Assembly: GCA_015059245.1 (NCBI GenBank)
Contig: SVAU01000004.1
Span: 62,001-126,000, forward strand
Direction of reading: 5' to 3'
From: Bacillota bacterium
Lineage (GTDB): Bacteria > Bacillota_I > Bacilli_A > RF39 > UBA660
DNA length: 64,000 nucleotides
Shown here in pieces: positions 9,750-18,437 of the stretch. The notes under the pieces were generated by a model. That model did not search any database. It was not told where the DNA came from and was given only the letters and a program-made list of their open reading frames with translations. Each line of letters starts with the position of its first letter. The first letter of the stretch is position 1. Made by a program: the position numbers and the translations under genes.

Positions 9750-10421
9750 CTACATTTCTGAGAATAGTAAATCTTTATTTACCCAATAATATTGACAAGC
9801 AGAATATATACTCATAATTACTGCTACAAATATGAATAATGAATCAACTGCAATTCCTTCTCCAATAAATGCAAATGGCATATTGTAGAAGAATGTTAAT
9901 GATACACCTATTAACATACAAATAGTCTTAATCTTACCAGGCCAACTAGCAGCAACAACTTTTCCTTTGTTACCTGAAGCCATCTTAATAGAATCTACTA
10001 CTATATCTCTTGTAATAATAATTACAGGAACTACAAGTGGTAGCATTCCATCATAAGCTAAAACTATTAAAACACCATTAACTAATACTTTATCAGCAAT
10101 AGCATCCATTACTTTACCAAAATCAGTAACAATATTGTGTTTTCTAGCTAAGTATCCATCTAGGAAATCAGTAGTTGCTCCTATAACAAATAGTACACCA
10201 GCAACTATATATTTTAGATCAATAGCTTGTACTCCAAATAATGGACCAACAGTTCTTTCAGCTTCAGATATACCAACTGCATCCCAAGGGAAACATAATA
10301 TAACTAAAACTATTAACGAAATAACTAATCTTGCACATGTTATTTTATTTGGTAAATTCATACCTTTCTTCTTTTTAGTTTCTTTTTTGTCAACAACTAT
10401 TTTAGTTTCTTTCTTTTCCAT
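9750..10421 (-). CDS. pgsA: CDP-diacylglycerol-glycerol-3-phosphate 3-phosphatidyltransferase
   Basis: A 223-residue membrane protein with about five hydrophobic segments. It carries the CDP-alcohol phosphotransferase signature: DFLDGYLARKHN followed by FGKVMDAIADK (DGxxAR...GxxxDxxxD). It makes phosphatidylglycerol phosphate, the precursor of anionic phospholipids. The first 20 residues are a Lys/Glu-rich cytoplasmic extension not found in most PgsA proteins; the conventional start would be MNLPNKIT at residue 21, but AAGGAGTAATT before the first ATG supports the longer form. It lies 12 bases after the rodZ-like gene, as in Bacillus. Confidence 0.95.
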   Translation of the reverse strand: MEKKETKIVVDKKETKKKKGMNLPNKITCARLVISLIVLVILCFPWDAVGISEAERTVGPLFGVQAIDLKYIVAGVLFVIGATTDFLDGYLARKHNIVTDFGKVMDAIADKVLVNGVLIVLAYDGMLPLVVPVIIITRDIVVDSIKMASGNKGKVVAASWPGKIKTICMLIGVSLTFFYNMPFAFIGEGIAVDSLFIFVAVIMSIYSACQYYWVNKDLLFSEM

Positions 10422-10433
10422 AATTACTCCTTA

Positions 10434-10916
10434 TTATTCGTAGCTATCCCCATAGCTAACTATATTCGTTGTCATATTATCAACGGCAATTTGTCTTACT
10501 GACCAAAAAATGATCAATATAACTAAAACACCTAAAGCAATAAGTAATGCCAATACTAATTTAGTATTACTCTTCTTAGTTGATGTAGTGTATGGAGAAA
10601 CAATTTTTTTCTCCGGAATTTCTTCTTTTTGTTGTTCTTTCATTGCTTTTTCGATATCTTCCATAGGTATCTTTGAAGTATATTCAAATAAATATTCATT
10701 AAATTCATCAATTATTTTATCAGGTTCTAAACCTAAATATTTAGCATAATCATAAATATAATCTTTAAGCACGAAGATATCTTTAAAACACCCGATGTTT
10801 CCATCTTCGATATTTTCTAATATTAGCGTCTTAATCTCTAAATCACCACTGGCTTCTTCTAAACTAACCCCTGATTCCTCACGTGTTGTTCGCAAGAGCT
10901 CGCCAATTTCATTCAA
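10434..10916 (-). CDS. RodZ-like helix-turn-helix membrane protein
   Basis: A 160-residue protein: residues 1-75 are a HTH_25-type helix-turn-helix (IGELLRTTREESGVSLEEAS), then an acidic/Lys-rich linker and one transmembrane segment at about 124-145. This is the RodZ/YmfM layout, linking MreB-type filaments to the membrane, but the usual extracellular domain is reduced to about 15 residues. The start is a TTG, chosen because AAGGAGTG lies seven bases upstream and no in-frame ATG fits. The same neighbour pair (ymfM-pgsA) occurs in Bacillus. Confidence 0.85.
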   Translation of the reverse strand: MNEIGELLRTTREESGVSLEEASGDLEIKTLILENIEDGNIGCFKDIFVLKDYIYDYAKYLGLEPDKIIDEFNEYLFEYTSKIPMEDIEKAMKEQQKEEIPEKKIVSPYTTSTKKSNTKLVLALLIALGVLVILIIFWSVRQIAVDNMTTNIVSYGDSYE

Positions 10917-10963
10917 GATTGTTCACTCCTTTTCTAATCAAAAAATAAATAAAAAAATAAAAT

Positions 10964-11304
10964 TTTTAATAAGCCACGTTCTGTACCCATAAAGGGCAGC
11001 AAATATTTATCTACCTAAAAATAGGTCCTTTGCATCGTTCGATTCCTAGCAAAGACTCCTCTACCAAAATTTGAGTTTCTCACTTGCGGGGTTTACCACG
11101 TTCCACTCTAGAAATTACTTCCTAGACTCGTCTCTTTGGCACTTTTATATCTAATCTAATCCCAGTAGGACTATTTCGAAGCCGTTAGTACTAAGTACTA
11201 CCTAAGGTTATTTTTTCCCTTAGCACAAACACTACAATCATCACAGACTGTGTGAGCTTGGACTTTCCTCTACATAACAAGTATGTAGCATTTGCTACTA
11301 AATT
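10964..11304 (-). ncRNA. rnpB: RNase P RNA, Bacillus type (type B)
   Basis: On the minus strand the 5' part has the conserved GAGGAAAGTCC (CR I) and the 3' end ACAGAACGTGGCTTA, the two hallmark segments of bacterial RNase P RNA, with TTTGGTAGAGGAGTC and GCAAGTGAGAAACTC in between as expected for type B. It is the ribozyme subunit that matures tRNA 5' ends. It begins about ten bases after the gpsB stop, the neighbour relation also seen in Bacillus. Both ends are approximate to about five bases. A clear terminator hairpin is not visible; an AT-rich T-run follows. Confidence 0.95.
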
Positions 11305-11314
11305 TTATTAATTA

Positions 11315-11647
11315 TTATTCTTCATTTTTACCATATACAACTTTTTCAAGTTGACTTAATCTTCTAAGAAGGTCAATATTACTAACAGAACTATTTGAAC
11401 CATTACTTTCAGCAGCTTCGATATTAGCTTTTAATCTACGAAGTTCATTTCTTAACTTAGTATTTTCATCATTAGCATAAGCTAGTTCCTTCTTTAGTTT
11501 CTTTAATTCAGCGATAAATTCATTATAATCATTAATAACCAAATCTAAAAACTTATCAACTTCTTGAGGTCTATAACCCCTAGCATCAATTTTAAATTCC
11601 TTATCCAAAATCTCTTGTGGAGTAAGTGTTATTCTATCATTATACAT
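11315..11647 (-). CDS. gpsB: Cell-division protein GpsB (DivIVA family)
   Basis: A 110-residue protein. The N-terminal membrane-binding coiled coil shows LTPQEILDKEFKIDARGYRP followed by QEVDKFLDLVINDY, the GpsB/DivIVA signature, then a long heptad coiled coil and a short C-terminal helical trimerisation-like segment. GpsB shuttles PBP1 between septum and side wall; ponA is encoded close by at 12533. The ATG at 11647 has GGGTGAT six bases upstream; the in-frame TTG two codons earlier has no spacing. Confidence 0.95.
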   Translation of the reverse strand: MYNDRITLTPQEILDKEFKIDARGYRPQEVDKFLDLVINDYNEFIAELKKLKKELAYANDENTKLRNELRRLKANIEAAESNGSNSSVSNIDLLRRLSQLEKVVYGKNEE

Positions 11648-11682
11648 AAACAAATCACCCTTCTTATGTCAAAATTATATAT

Positions 11683-11784
11683 CTATATGTCCTCAATGTC
11701 AAGGTCGCGAGCCCTAACTAAAAGGTCAATTTGTACCTCTTTTACCATATCTATCATGTCTTGTATAAAGTATTCAGCTTTCAT
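11683..11784 (-). CDS. Candidate small protein (33 aa) upstream of gpsB
   Basis: ATG at 11784 is preceded by GAAAGGA at good spacing and the frame runs 33 codons to a TAG. The product starts MKAEYFIQDMIDMVKEVQID and ends in an acidic DLDIEDI, so it would be a short amphipathic acidic helix. It fills most of the gap before gpsB (36 bases on). I know no matching family. The rest of the gap to recU (11785-11966) holds the divergent promoters and nothing else I can name. Confidence 0.45.
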   Translation of the reverse strand: MKAEYFIQDMIDMVKEVQIDLLVRARDLDIEDI

Positions 11785-11966
11785 TATTTTATTTCCTTTC
11801 AAAAAGATAATAATAGATTTTCACATATATTTCATCATATTAGACAAAATACCAAAAAACTCCACTAAATTAGACTGCAAAACACACGTAAAATTACATT
11901 TTCTAATATTGTCAACTACTATATTTTATTATATTTATATAGTATAATTAATTAAGGTGATTAAAA

Positions 11967-12530
11967 GTGCAATATCCGAATAATATTAAGAAAAGTTACA
12001 CTAAATTAAGTGTATCTCATAGCAACCGTGGAATGAACTTAGAAAATGCTCTTAATATAAGTAATGAATATTATTTAAGAAACGATAAAGCATTAATCTA
12101 TAAGAAACCTACTCCTATCGGTGTAGTTGATGTATCTTATAAGAATCACAAAAAAATAATAGAAAAAGCTTATTTTAAAGAACAATCAACTTTAGACTAT
12201 AATGGATTATATAGAGGTAGATACATTGAATTTGATGCTAAAGAAACATTAAATAAAACAGCATTTCCCCTATCAAACATTCATGAACATCAAACAAATC
12301 AAATACGCAACGTTATTAAACATGGTGGTATAATATTCTTAGTAATTAGAATGAACAATATAAACTATCTACTTACTGGCGAAGATTATATTTACTATAT
12401 AGATAATAATAATCGTAAATCAATAAGCTATAATTACATACAAGAAAAAGCTCACATAATAAAAGAAGCTTATCAACCACAATTAGATTACTTAAGTGTA
12501 GTTGATAAAATTTATTTTAAAGGAGAATAA
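11967..12530 (+). CDS. recU: Holliday junction resolvase RecU
   Basis: A 187-residue protein with a GTG start preceded by AAGGTGAT. RecU signatures are present: NRGMNLENALNISNEYY near the N-terminus, the nuclease core YRGRYIEFDAKETLNKTAFP (catalytic Glu/Asp/Lys), then NIHEHQTNQI and a C-terminal YLDYLSVVDKIYF-like tail. RecU resolves Holliday junctions and works with RuvAB and RecA. It is two bases from ponA, the recU-ponA pairing that is standard in Firmicutes. Confidence 0.96.
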   Translation: MQYPNNIKKSYTKLSVSHSNRGMNLENALNISNEYYLRNDKALIYKKPTPIGVVDVSYKNHKKIIEKAYFKEQSTLDYNGLYRGRYIEFDAKETLNKTAFPLSNIHEHQTNQIRNVIKHGGIIFLVIRMNNINYLLTGEDYIYYIDNNNRKSISYNYIQEKAHIIKEAYQPQLDYLSVVDKIYFKGE

Positions 12531-12532
12531 TA

Positions 12533-15160
12533 ATGGAAATTAAAAAGATAGAATCTAAAAAGAAATCAAATAGTCCAAAGAAACCATTAATAATAGCAAA
12601 GAAAACAACAAAGAAAGAAACTCCTAAGTCAAAAAGGCCAAATAACAATAAACCAATAGTAGTACAAAAAGTAAAAAAGAAAAAAGGTAATATTAGTAAA
12701 GCAATAAATGGAATACTTTCATTCTTTATGTTCTTTGGAATTGTTGGAATGATAGCAGTAATCGCCTTCTGTGGTTACATTGTAGTATCTGCTCCAGCAT
12801 TTAATACTGACTTACTATATAGTAATGAAGCAAGTATCTTCTATGATAAAAATGGTGATGAATTTGCCCGTGTAGGTGCAGAACAAAGAGAATTAGTATA
12901 CTATGAAGATCTACCAGAAGTTCTAGTAGATGCTATCGTAGCAACAGAAGACTCTCGTTACTTCCAACATAATGGATTTGACGTAGTTAGATTTGCTAAA
13001 GCTGCATTCGGTCAAGTAGTTGGTCAAAGTGGAGCCGGTGGTGCTTCTACTCTTACCATGCAAGTTGTAAAAAATACATTTACATCAACAGAAGCTAGTG
13101 GTTGGGATGGTATCATAAGAAAGTTTACTGATATTTATATGTCAATCTTCCTAGTAGAAAAAAATTATACTAAAGAAGAAATTATTGAATTCTATGTTAA
13201 TGATCCTTATCTAGGAGCAAGTTCATACGGAGTTGAACAAGCATCTAAATCATACTTTGGTAAATCAGTTAGAGACTTAACATTAACAGAAGCTGCTCTA
13301 CTAGCTGGTGTATTCAATGCTCCTGGTTCATATGACCCATATGTTAATCCAGACTTAGCTACTCAAAGACGTAACACAGTTCTTAACCTTATGGTAAGAC
13401 ATGGTTACATATCTGAGGAAGAAGCAGAAAATGCTAAAGCAATAACAGTAGAATCTTTACTAATAGGTAGAAATGCTGCTGGACTAAATAAATATCAACA
13501 ATTTATTGATATAGTTTGTAGAGATATCTATGCAAAATATAAATTAGATCCATATGCTACTCCAATGGAAGTATATACTACTATGGATCCTAAACTACAA
13601 CAAGTAATGATAGATTTAAATGAACAAAAATTAGGATATAAATTCCCAACATATAGATACAATGCTTATAGAGATAATATTCAAATTGGTGCAGTTGTCA
13701 CTAGTGTAAAAGATGGTTCAATTGCAGCAGTAAATGGCGGTAGAAAACAAACTACTCCTAAAGCTTATGGTAGAGCTGATATGATGAAAACACAAATCGG
13801 TTCAACAGCTAAACCAATCTTCGCTTATGGACCATACATTGAATATAATAATGGTCATACTGGAACAATGTTCTTCGATAATAAGATGAACTTCTCAAAT
13901 GGTACACCACTTAAAAACTCTGATGGTACTTATAAAGGTGCTATGACAATGCGTCAAGCATTAGCACAATCAAGAAACATTCCTGCTGTACAAGCATTCC
14001 AAGCAGTTAATAAAACAAAAATAGCTGAATTCGTACATAACGTTGGATTAGACTTTGGTTCTACTCTATACGAATCACATGCAATCGGTGGTGGTCTAGC
14101 ATACAGTCCTATCGATATGGCAGGTGCTTATGGAGCATTCGCAAGAAATGGATACTACATTGAACCATACTGCTGGACAAAATTCGTAATTAGAGAAACA
14201 GATGAAGTTACTGAAGAAAAATATACTAAAACAAAAGCAATGAGCTCTGAAACAGCTTACTTAATTACTGACATGTTAATCACTACTACTAAACAATGGG
14301 GTGGTTCAAGATTTAATGTTAGTGGTACAGATGTTGCATTAAAATCAGGTACATCTACTTGGTCAAACGCTGCATTAAAAGCAAATGGAATCAAACATAA
14401 TGGTACATCAGCTGATAACTGGGCAGTATCTTACTCACCAGATTATGTAATTGCTCTATGGTATGGTGTTGACAAACTTGGTCCAAAAGATTGGACAGTA
14501 GCAATCGATGCTGCAAACAATGTTAAAACAATTAGTGGTAAACTAGCACAAAAAATTTATCCAAAAAATTCTCAATTTAAAAAACCTAGCGGTGTAATAT
14601 CTGCTAAATACGAAGAGGAAACATATCCTCCACAACTTCCGTCAAGCTATACTCCTGATAGCTTAATATCTACTGCGCTTTTTAAGAAGGGGACTGAGCC
14701 AAGTGAGGTATCGGATAGATTTGAGAAATTAAGCAATCCTACTGGCGGAAGTATAAGTGCTAATGGTACTCAAATCAATCTTAGCTGGACAGGAATAAAA
14801 ACTCCTAATGCAATAAATGAATCATACTTAAAAAGTTTCTTTAGTGAAAATTATGGTTCATTTGCATCAACATATTTTAAGAAAAGACTTTCATATAATG
14901 AAAAAAGTATTGGTAATTTAGGATATCAAGTTTACTTACAAACAGATACAGGATTACAATCAATCGGATTTACAACAAATCCATACTACACATACCAAGC
15001 TACAACAAGTGGAACTTATACATTCGTTATAAAATCAGCATATAGTATTTTTAAAAGTAACATGAGTAATGGTATAACACTATCTACTTATGTAACAGTA
15101 CAAAATACTCCACAAACTCCACCTATTGATCCTGGTACACCTGAAATACCTACAACATAA
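12533..15160 (+). CDS. ponA: Class A penicillin-binding protein (PBP1A-like)
   Basis: An 875-residue bifunctional enzyme. Residues 1-55 are a very Lys-rich cytoplasmic tail, about 60-88 a membrane anchor, about 100-290 the GT51 glycosyltransferase (EDSRYFQHNGFD with catalytic Glu, then GGASTLTMQVVKN), about 380-680 the transpeptidase with STAKP (catalytic Ser), SRN (SxN) and KSGTST (KTG box). Residues about 725-850 form a fibronectin-III-like domain, and the tail is Pro/Thr-rich. It polymerises and cross-links peptidoglycan outside the membrane. GGAG precedes the ATG, which is only two bases after the recU stop. Confidence 0.96.
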   Translation: MEIKKIESKKKSNSPKKPLIIAKKTTKKETPKSKRPNNNKPIVVQKVKKKKGNISKAINGILSFFMFFGIVGMIAVIAFCGYIVVSAPAFNTDLLYSNEASIFYDKNGDEFARVGAEQRELVYYEDLPEVLVDAIVATEDSRYFQHNGFDVVRFAKAAFGQVVGQSGAGGASTLTMQVVKNTFTSTEASGWDGIIRKFTDIYMSIFLVEKNYTKEEIIEFYVNDPYLGASSYGVEQASKSYFGKSVRDLTLTEAALLAGVFNAPGSYDPYVNPDLATQRRNTVLNLMVRHGYISEEEAENAKAITVESLLIGRNAAGLNKYQQFIDIVCRDIYAKYKLDPYATPMEVYTTMDPKLQQVMIDLNEQKLGYKFPTYRYNAYRDNIQIGAVVTSVKDGSIAAVNGGRKQTTPKAYGRADMMKTQIGSTAKPIFAYGPYIEYNNGHTGTMFFDNKMNFSNGTPLKNSDGTYKGAMTMRQALAQSRNIPAVQAFQAVNKTKIAEFVHNVGLDFGSTLYESHAIGGGLAYSPIDMAGAYGAFARNGYYIEPYCWTKFVIRETDEVTEEKYTKTKAMSSETAYLITDMLITTTKQWGGSRFNVSGTDVALKSGTSTWSNAALKANGIKHNGTSADNWAVSYSPDYVIALWYGVDKLGPKDWTVAIDAANNVKTISGKLAQKIYPKNSQFKKPSGVISAKYEEETYPPQLPSSYTPDSLISTALFKKGTEPSEVSDRFEKLSNPTGGSISANGTQINLSWTGIKTPNAINESYLKSFFSENYGSFASTYFKKRLSYNEKSIGNLGYQVYLQTDTGLQSIGFTTNPYYTYQATTSGTYTFVIKSAYSIFKSNMSNGITLSTYVTVQNTPQTPPIDPGTPEIPTT

Positions 15161-15162
15161 TA

Positions 15163-15190
15163 AAAGAGGAATATTAATTCCTCTTTTTTT
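15163..15190. terminator. Bidirectional terminator between ponA and nth
   Basis: Stem AAAGAGGAAT / ATTCCTCTTT with an ATTA-type loop and T8 on the plus strand; the nth stop codon lies inside it. Confidence 0.85.
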
Positions 15191-15803
15191 TATCTTTACT
15201 AGTACAATCATCATAAAAAGCACAATTACTACATTCAGGCCCTCTCGCCTTACATATATATCTACCAAACAATACTAATTGATGATGACTTCTACTCCAC
15301 AAATCTTGTGGTATCATTTTCATTAATTTCTTTTCTACAACCAAAACTGAATCTAATTTACGAGCTATCTTTAATCTTTTACTAACTCTTTCTACATGAG
15401 TATCTACTGCTATACATGGAACATCATATAAATTAGATAAAACTACATTAGCAGTCTTTCTCCCTACTCCAGGTAAACTTTCTAAATACTCTCTATCATT
15501 AGGAACAACCCCATTATAATTATTAACTAAAGACTTAGCTATATCAATAATATAACCACTCTTCTTAGTATAAGAACCGCAACTTCTTATAATTCTTTCT
15601 ATATCTTTTTTATCTGCTTCTGCTAAACCATAAATGTCATAATTACTAAATAATACTTTAGTTACTTCATTAACTCTTTTATCAGTACATTGTGCCGATA
15701 AAACAGTCGCAATAACTAATTCATAATCTCTATTATAATTTAATTCACATTTAGCATCCTTAATCATTAAATCTAATTTCTTATTAAAATCCTTAATAAC
15801 CAT
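15174..15803 (-). CDS. nth: Endonuclease III
   Basis: A 209-residue protein. The helix-hairpin-helix LPGVGRKTANVV with the catalytic Lys is followed by IAVDTHVERV with the catalytic Asp. The C-terminus keeps the four-cysteine iron-sulphur motif C-x6-C-x2-C-x5-C (CKARGPECSNCAFYDDC). It is a DNA glycosylase/AP lyase for oxidised pyrimidines. The ATG overlaps the dnaD stop as TAATG, so translation is probably coupled, as in the dnaD-nth pair of Bacillus. Confidence 0.96.
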   Translation of the reverse strand: MVIKDFNKKLDLMIKDAKCELNYNRDYELVIATVLSAQCTDKRVNEVTKVLFSNYDIYGLAEADKKDIERIIRSCGSYTKKSGYIIDIAKSLVNNYNGVVPNDREYLESLPGVGRKTANVVLSNLYDVPCIAVDTHVERVSKRLKIARKLDSVLVVEKKLMKMIPQDLWSRSHHQLVLFGRYICKARGPECSNCAFYDDCTSKDKKKRN

Positions 15804-16462
15804 TATTCATTAACCCAATCATAATCAGCTACTTCTTGTTCCTTCTTACTTATAGATTCATTATTAGATTTCATTTCTCTTCTACTCATTAAATGTTTAT
15901 TAACATCATCCATTGTTTTAAAGCCTTTTTTATCCCATTCATAGATAATTCTATCAATATACTTAAAACTAGTCACACCATTATAAACAGCTTCTCTAAG
16001 AGCCCCTAAAATGATTTCCTCAGGTACTCCAACAGTTAACCATCCATTAATAAGTTCTAACTCCATAGAAGAAATAGTTCTACCTAACTCCTTCTCAAAA
16101 GTCTTAAATATATCAGTCTTAACTTCCTCTTGAGCAACCTCAAGAGCATCATCACATACTAAATCATAGACACCACACATAGTAACAACTTCATGCGTTC
16201 TATTCTCTAAATCCTTACATGACTCAATATTAACTAATCCTTTAATCATCAAACCATTAAATGCTTCCATAGTAGAAGCTTCATCCAATCCTAAAGTATT
16301 ACTAATCAACTCAATATCTAAAGAACTATTAAAACAATTATCAAAATAAACAAGTACTAAAAATTCATTTAAATTTAACTTAGCATCCAATGCTACCTTA
16401 ATTAAATAAGTACTTAAAACCATCTTCTTAGAAGATAATATATTAATTAATTGCTCCTTCAT
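15803..16462 (-). CDS. dnaD: DNA replication initiation protein DnaD
   Basis: A 219-residue protein. The N-terminal part is a winged-helix domain (NEFLVLVYFDNC, then NTLGLDEASTMEAFNGL), and the C-terminal DnaB_2 domain shows ELGRTISSMELELINGW and FKYIDRIIYEWDKKG. DnaD helps load the helicase at oriC and at PriA restart sites. The ATG at 16462 is used because GGGAGAAG lies seven bases upstream; an upstream in-frame ATG at 16510 lies inside cca. It overlaps the cca 3' end by 20 bases. Confidence 0.93.
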   Translation of the reverse strand: MKEQLINILSSKKMVLSTYLIKVALDAKLNLNEFLVLVYFDNCFNSSLDIELISNTLGLDEASTMEAFNGLMIKGLVNIESCKDLENRTHEVVTMCGVYDLVCDDALEVAQEEVKTDIFKTFEKELGRTISSMELELINGWLTVGVPEEIILGALREAVYNGVTSFKYIDRIIYEWDKKGFKTMDDVNKHLMSRREMKSNNESISKKEQEVADYDWVNE

Positions 16463-17555
16463 CAAACCACTTCTCCCTATTACTAGAAATATACTCCCTA
16501 ATAGAATCATTACTATTATCTAATTTACTAAATAATATCTTATCTTTTAAATCATCATAAACTTCACTAATAACTTTACCAGGTTCAGTACCAAGTAATT
16601 CACATATTACATCACTAGTAACTTCTATATCTTTAACTCTTCTAATAGGTAAATCCTTATCCATACTAGTAATAACTTCTCTATCTATACCAAGTATCTC
16701 TCCAGCTACCATAGATAAATAAAGTCCATGTTCAAATAAAACATTATTATCTATCTTACCATATTCTAATATATTTTGTATTGCTTTTATATTATCTTTC
16801 TCTTCTTTACTAAAAGGAAATTCTTCTATTAATTCTAACTGACTATACATACCACATATATCAGCTACATTAACTATATCCCTATTATATCTAGTACCAA
16901 CATATGGTAAGAATCCTAAATCTTCTAACATATTAAGACCAATTAACGCATTTTTATTAATTAGTATTTTAGTTAATTCTTCTTTTATTCTTTCTCTAGA
17001 TAACTGACTTATTAATTCTTTATTCTCTTTTAATTTTCTATATAATTCTTCTTCTATAGTAAAACCTAATGTAGTAGCAAATCTAACTGCTCTAAGCATT
17101 CTAAGTGGATCTTCATTAATTCTATCTTCTATATTACCAACACATCTAATTATTCTGTCTTCAATATCTTTTTGACCACCTAATATATCAATAATACTTT
17201 TATCTTTATTCATACATAAAGTATTCATAGTAAAATCTCTTCTATTAATATCATCTATTAGATTATCTACATATTCTATTTCTACTTTTCTTCTATCTCC
17301 ATTATATCTTAAATCTCTTCTATAAGTAGTAATATCAACTCTTAATTTATCAGTAATAATCTTAACAGAACCATATTCATTACTAGTACAATTAGTATCA
17401 CTAAATATTTCCATTATATCCTTAACTCTTGCATTAGTACAAACATCTATATCTCCAGACTCCATACCAAGTAAATAATCTCTAACATACCCACCAACTA
17501 TATATGCTTCAAACCCATTTTCTTCTATTTTTTCAAGTACTTTTACTATATTCAT
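16443..17555 (-). CDS. cca: CCA tRNA nucleotidyltransferase
   Basis: A 370-residue class II nucleotidyltransferase. Residues about 20-43 show IVGGYVRDYLLG and then GDIDVCT (metal-binding DxD), followed by VRFATTLGF and the basic ERIKEELTKIL of motif E/head-neck. The length is short for Bacillus CCA enzymes with HD domains; the HD motif is absent. The enzyme adds CCA to tRNA 3' ends, though A-adding only enzymes look alike. A TGATATAAT extended -10 lies just upstream. Confidence 0.92.
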   Translation of the reverse strand: MNIVKVLEKIEENGFEAYIVGGYVRDYLLGMESGDIDVCTNARVKDIMEIFSDTNCTSNEYGSVKIITDKLRVDITTYRRDLRYNGDRRKVEIEYVDNLIDDINRRDFTMNTLCMNKDKSIIDILGGQKDIEDRIIRCVGNIEDRINEDPLRMLRAVRFATTLGFTIEEELYRKLKENKELISQLSRERIKEELTKILINKNALIGLNMLEDLGFLPYVGTRYNRDIVNVADICGMYSQLELIEEFPFSKEEKDNIKAIQNILEYGKIDNNVLFEHGLYLSMVAGEILGIDREVITSMDKDLPIRRVKDIEVTSDVICELLGTEPGKVISEVYDDLKDKILFSKLDNSNDSIREYISSNREKWFDEGAIN

Positions 17556-17577
17556 TTATACAATTCTCCTCACTATA

Positions 17578-17586
17578 ATTATATCA
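17578..17586 (-). promoter_or_regulatory. Extended -10 promoter of cca-dnaD-nth
   Basis: Minus-strand TGATATAAT, about 25 bases before the cca start; no good -35 box. Confidence 0.5.
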
Positions 17587-17630
17587 CAAGTAACTCTTTA
17601 TTCTTATTAGAAGTACATAACTAGACACTA

Positions 17631-17656
17631 AAAAAGATAAGATTTAACTTATCTTT
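17631..17656 (-). terminator. Terminator of the 74-aa gene
   Basis: Stem AAAGATAAG / CTTATCTTT followed on the minus strand by a short T run. Confidence 0.75.
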
Positions 17657-17661
17657 ATATA

Positions 17662-17886
17662 TTACAAATCATCATCAGATTTATATGCTATTAAGAAAAC
17701 ACTAATTGCTAAAAAAGCAACAATTAACATACCCCAAAAAGCAAAATTAGGTTCTTCTTCATTTTCTTTACTATCTAGTTTATATTGAATGTATTCATTA
17801 TTATAATTATTTTCATAAGTACTAGCATTTACAGGACTAATAAATAACATAAAAATAGCAATGAAAAATAATAATACTTTTTTCAT
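17662..17886 (-). CDS. Small exported membrane protein (74 aa), unknown
   Basis: I do not recognise it. A signal-peptide-like start (MKKVLLFFIAIFMLFISPVNA) is followed by about 25 polar residues rich in Asn, Tyr and Glu, then one C-terminal transmembrane segment (about 49-68) and a short acidic tail ending DDDL. The design matches the 89-aa protein next to it. AAGTG lies before the ATG. Confidence 0.65.
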   Translation of the reverse strand: MKKVLLFFIAIFMLFISPVNASTYENNYNNEYIQYKLDSKENEEEPNFAFWGMLIVAFLAISVFLIAYKSDDDL

Positions 17887-17948
17887 ACATTCACTTCCTA
17901 CTATAATAATTGTCCCATTTTAAATATTTAAAGTCAATCTAAACATTA

Positions 17949-18218
17949 TCACCTATTGTAAATAACATATCTATCACAATTATTCATTTTTATATAAAAC
18001 ATTAAACTAAATAAAATACTATAAAATATAATAACTATATTAGCTTTTAATTCTAAATCATCCATTTCTGGATTACTTACATTCTCATCATTTTCAGTAT
18101 ATTCCCTAAATACATAAACACTTTCTTCATAACTATCTAATACATCACTAGTATCTTCATAATTAACAATCCACAAACTACATATTAAACAAATAAATAA
18201 TATAATAAAGTATTTCAT
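17949..18218 (-). CDS. Small membrane protein (89 aa), unknown
   Basis: Unrecognised. The N-terminal hydrophobic segment (MKYFIILFICLICSLWIV) is followed by an acidic external stretch (about 20-55) and a second hydrophobic segment (about 58-78). It has the same signal/acidic loop/membrane layout as the 74-aa gene downstream, suggesting a duplicated or functionally paired small envelope protein. GGTGAT precedes the ATG. Confidence 0.65.
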   Translation of the reverse strand: MKYFIILFICLICSLWIVNYEDTSDVLDSYEESVYVFREYTENDENVSNPEMDDLELKANIVIIFYSILFSLMFYIKMNNCDRYVIYNR

Positions 18219-18261
18219 AATATCACCATTAATATTATTTACTAATTATAAATATATATAC

Positions 18262-18288
18262 AAAAAAAACAATCATTAAGATTGTTTT
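18262..18288 (-). terminator. Terminator of the 227-aa/49-aa pair
   Basis: Stem AAAACAAT / ATTGTTTT with a seven-base loop and T8 on the minus strand, touching the stop of the 49-aa gene. Confidence 0.8.
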
Positions 18289-18437
18289 TAAATTCGTTCT
18301 ATCTCTTCATCAAGTTCTATACCACTTATTTCTTGATATTGTTCTATTAATTCATCAAGTACTTTTCTTTTCTCTTTTATTTCTTCTTTTATTTGATTAA
18401 TAGTTTCTTTTAATTCATTTATTAATGTATCATTCAT
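18288..18437 (-). CDS. Small coiled-coil protein (49 aa), translationally coupled
   Basis: Its ATG overlaps the TGA of the 227-aa gene as ATGA (18434-18437), and its TAA abuts a terminator, so it is very likely translated. The 49 residues are almost wholly one charged helix (KETINQIKEEIKEKRKVLDE), ending in acidic residues. It probably pairs with the coiled-coil end of the upstream protein. Family unknown. Confidence 0.7.
   Translation of the reverse strand: MNDTLINELKETINQIKEEIKEKRKVLDELIEQYQEISGIELDEEIERI

Noticed and set aside
10795..10992. Plus-strand frames across rodZ-like/rnpB
   Set aside because: Shadows of the minus-strand gene and of the RNase P RNA.
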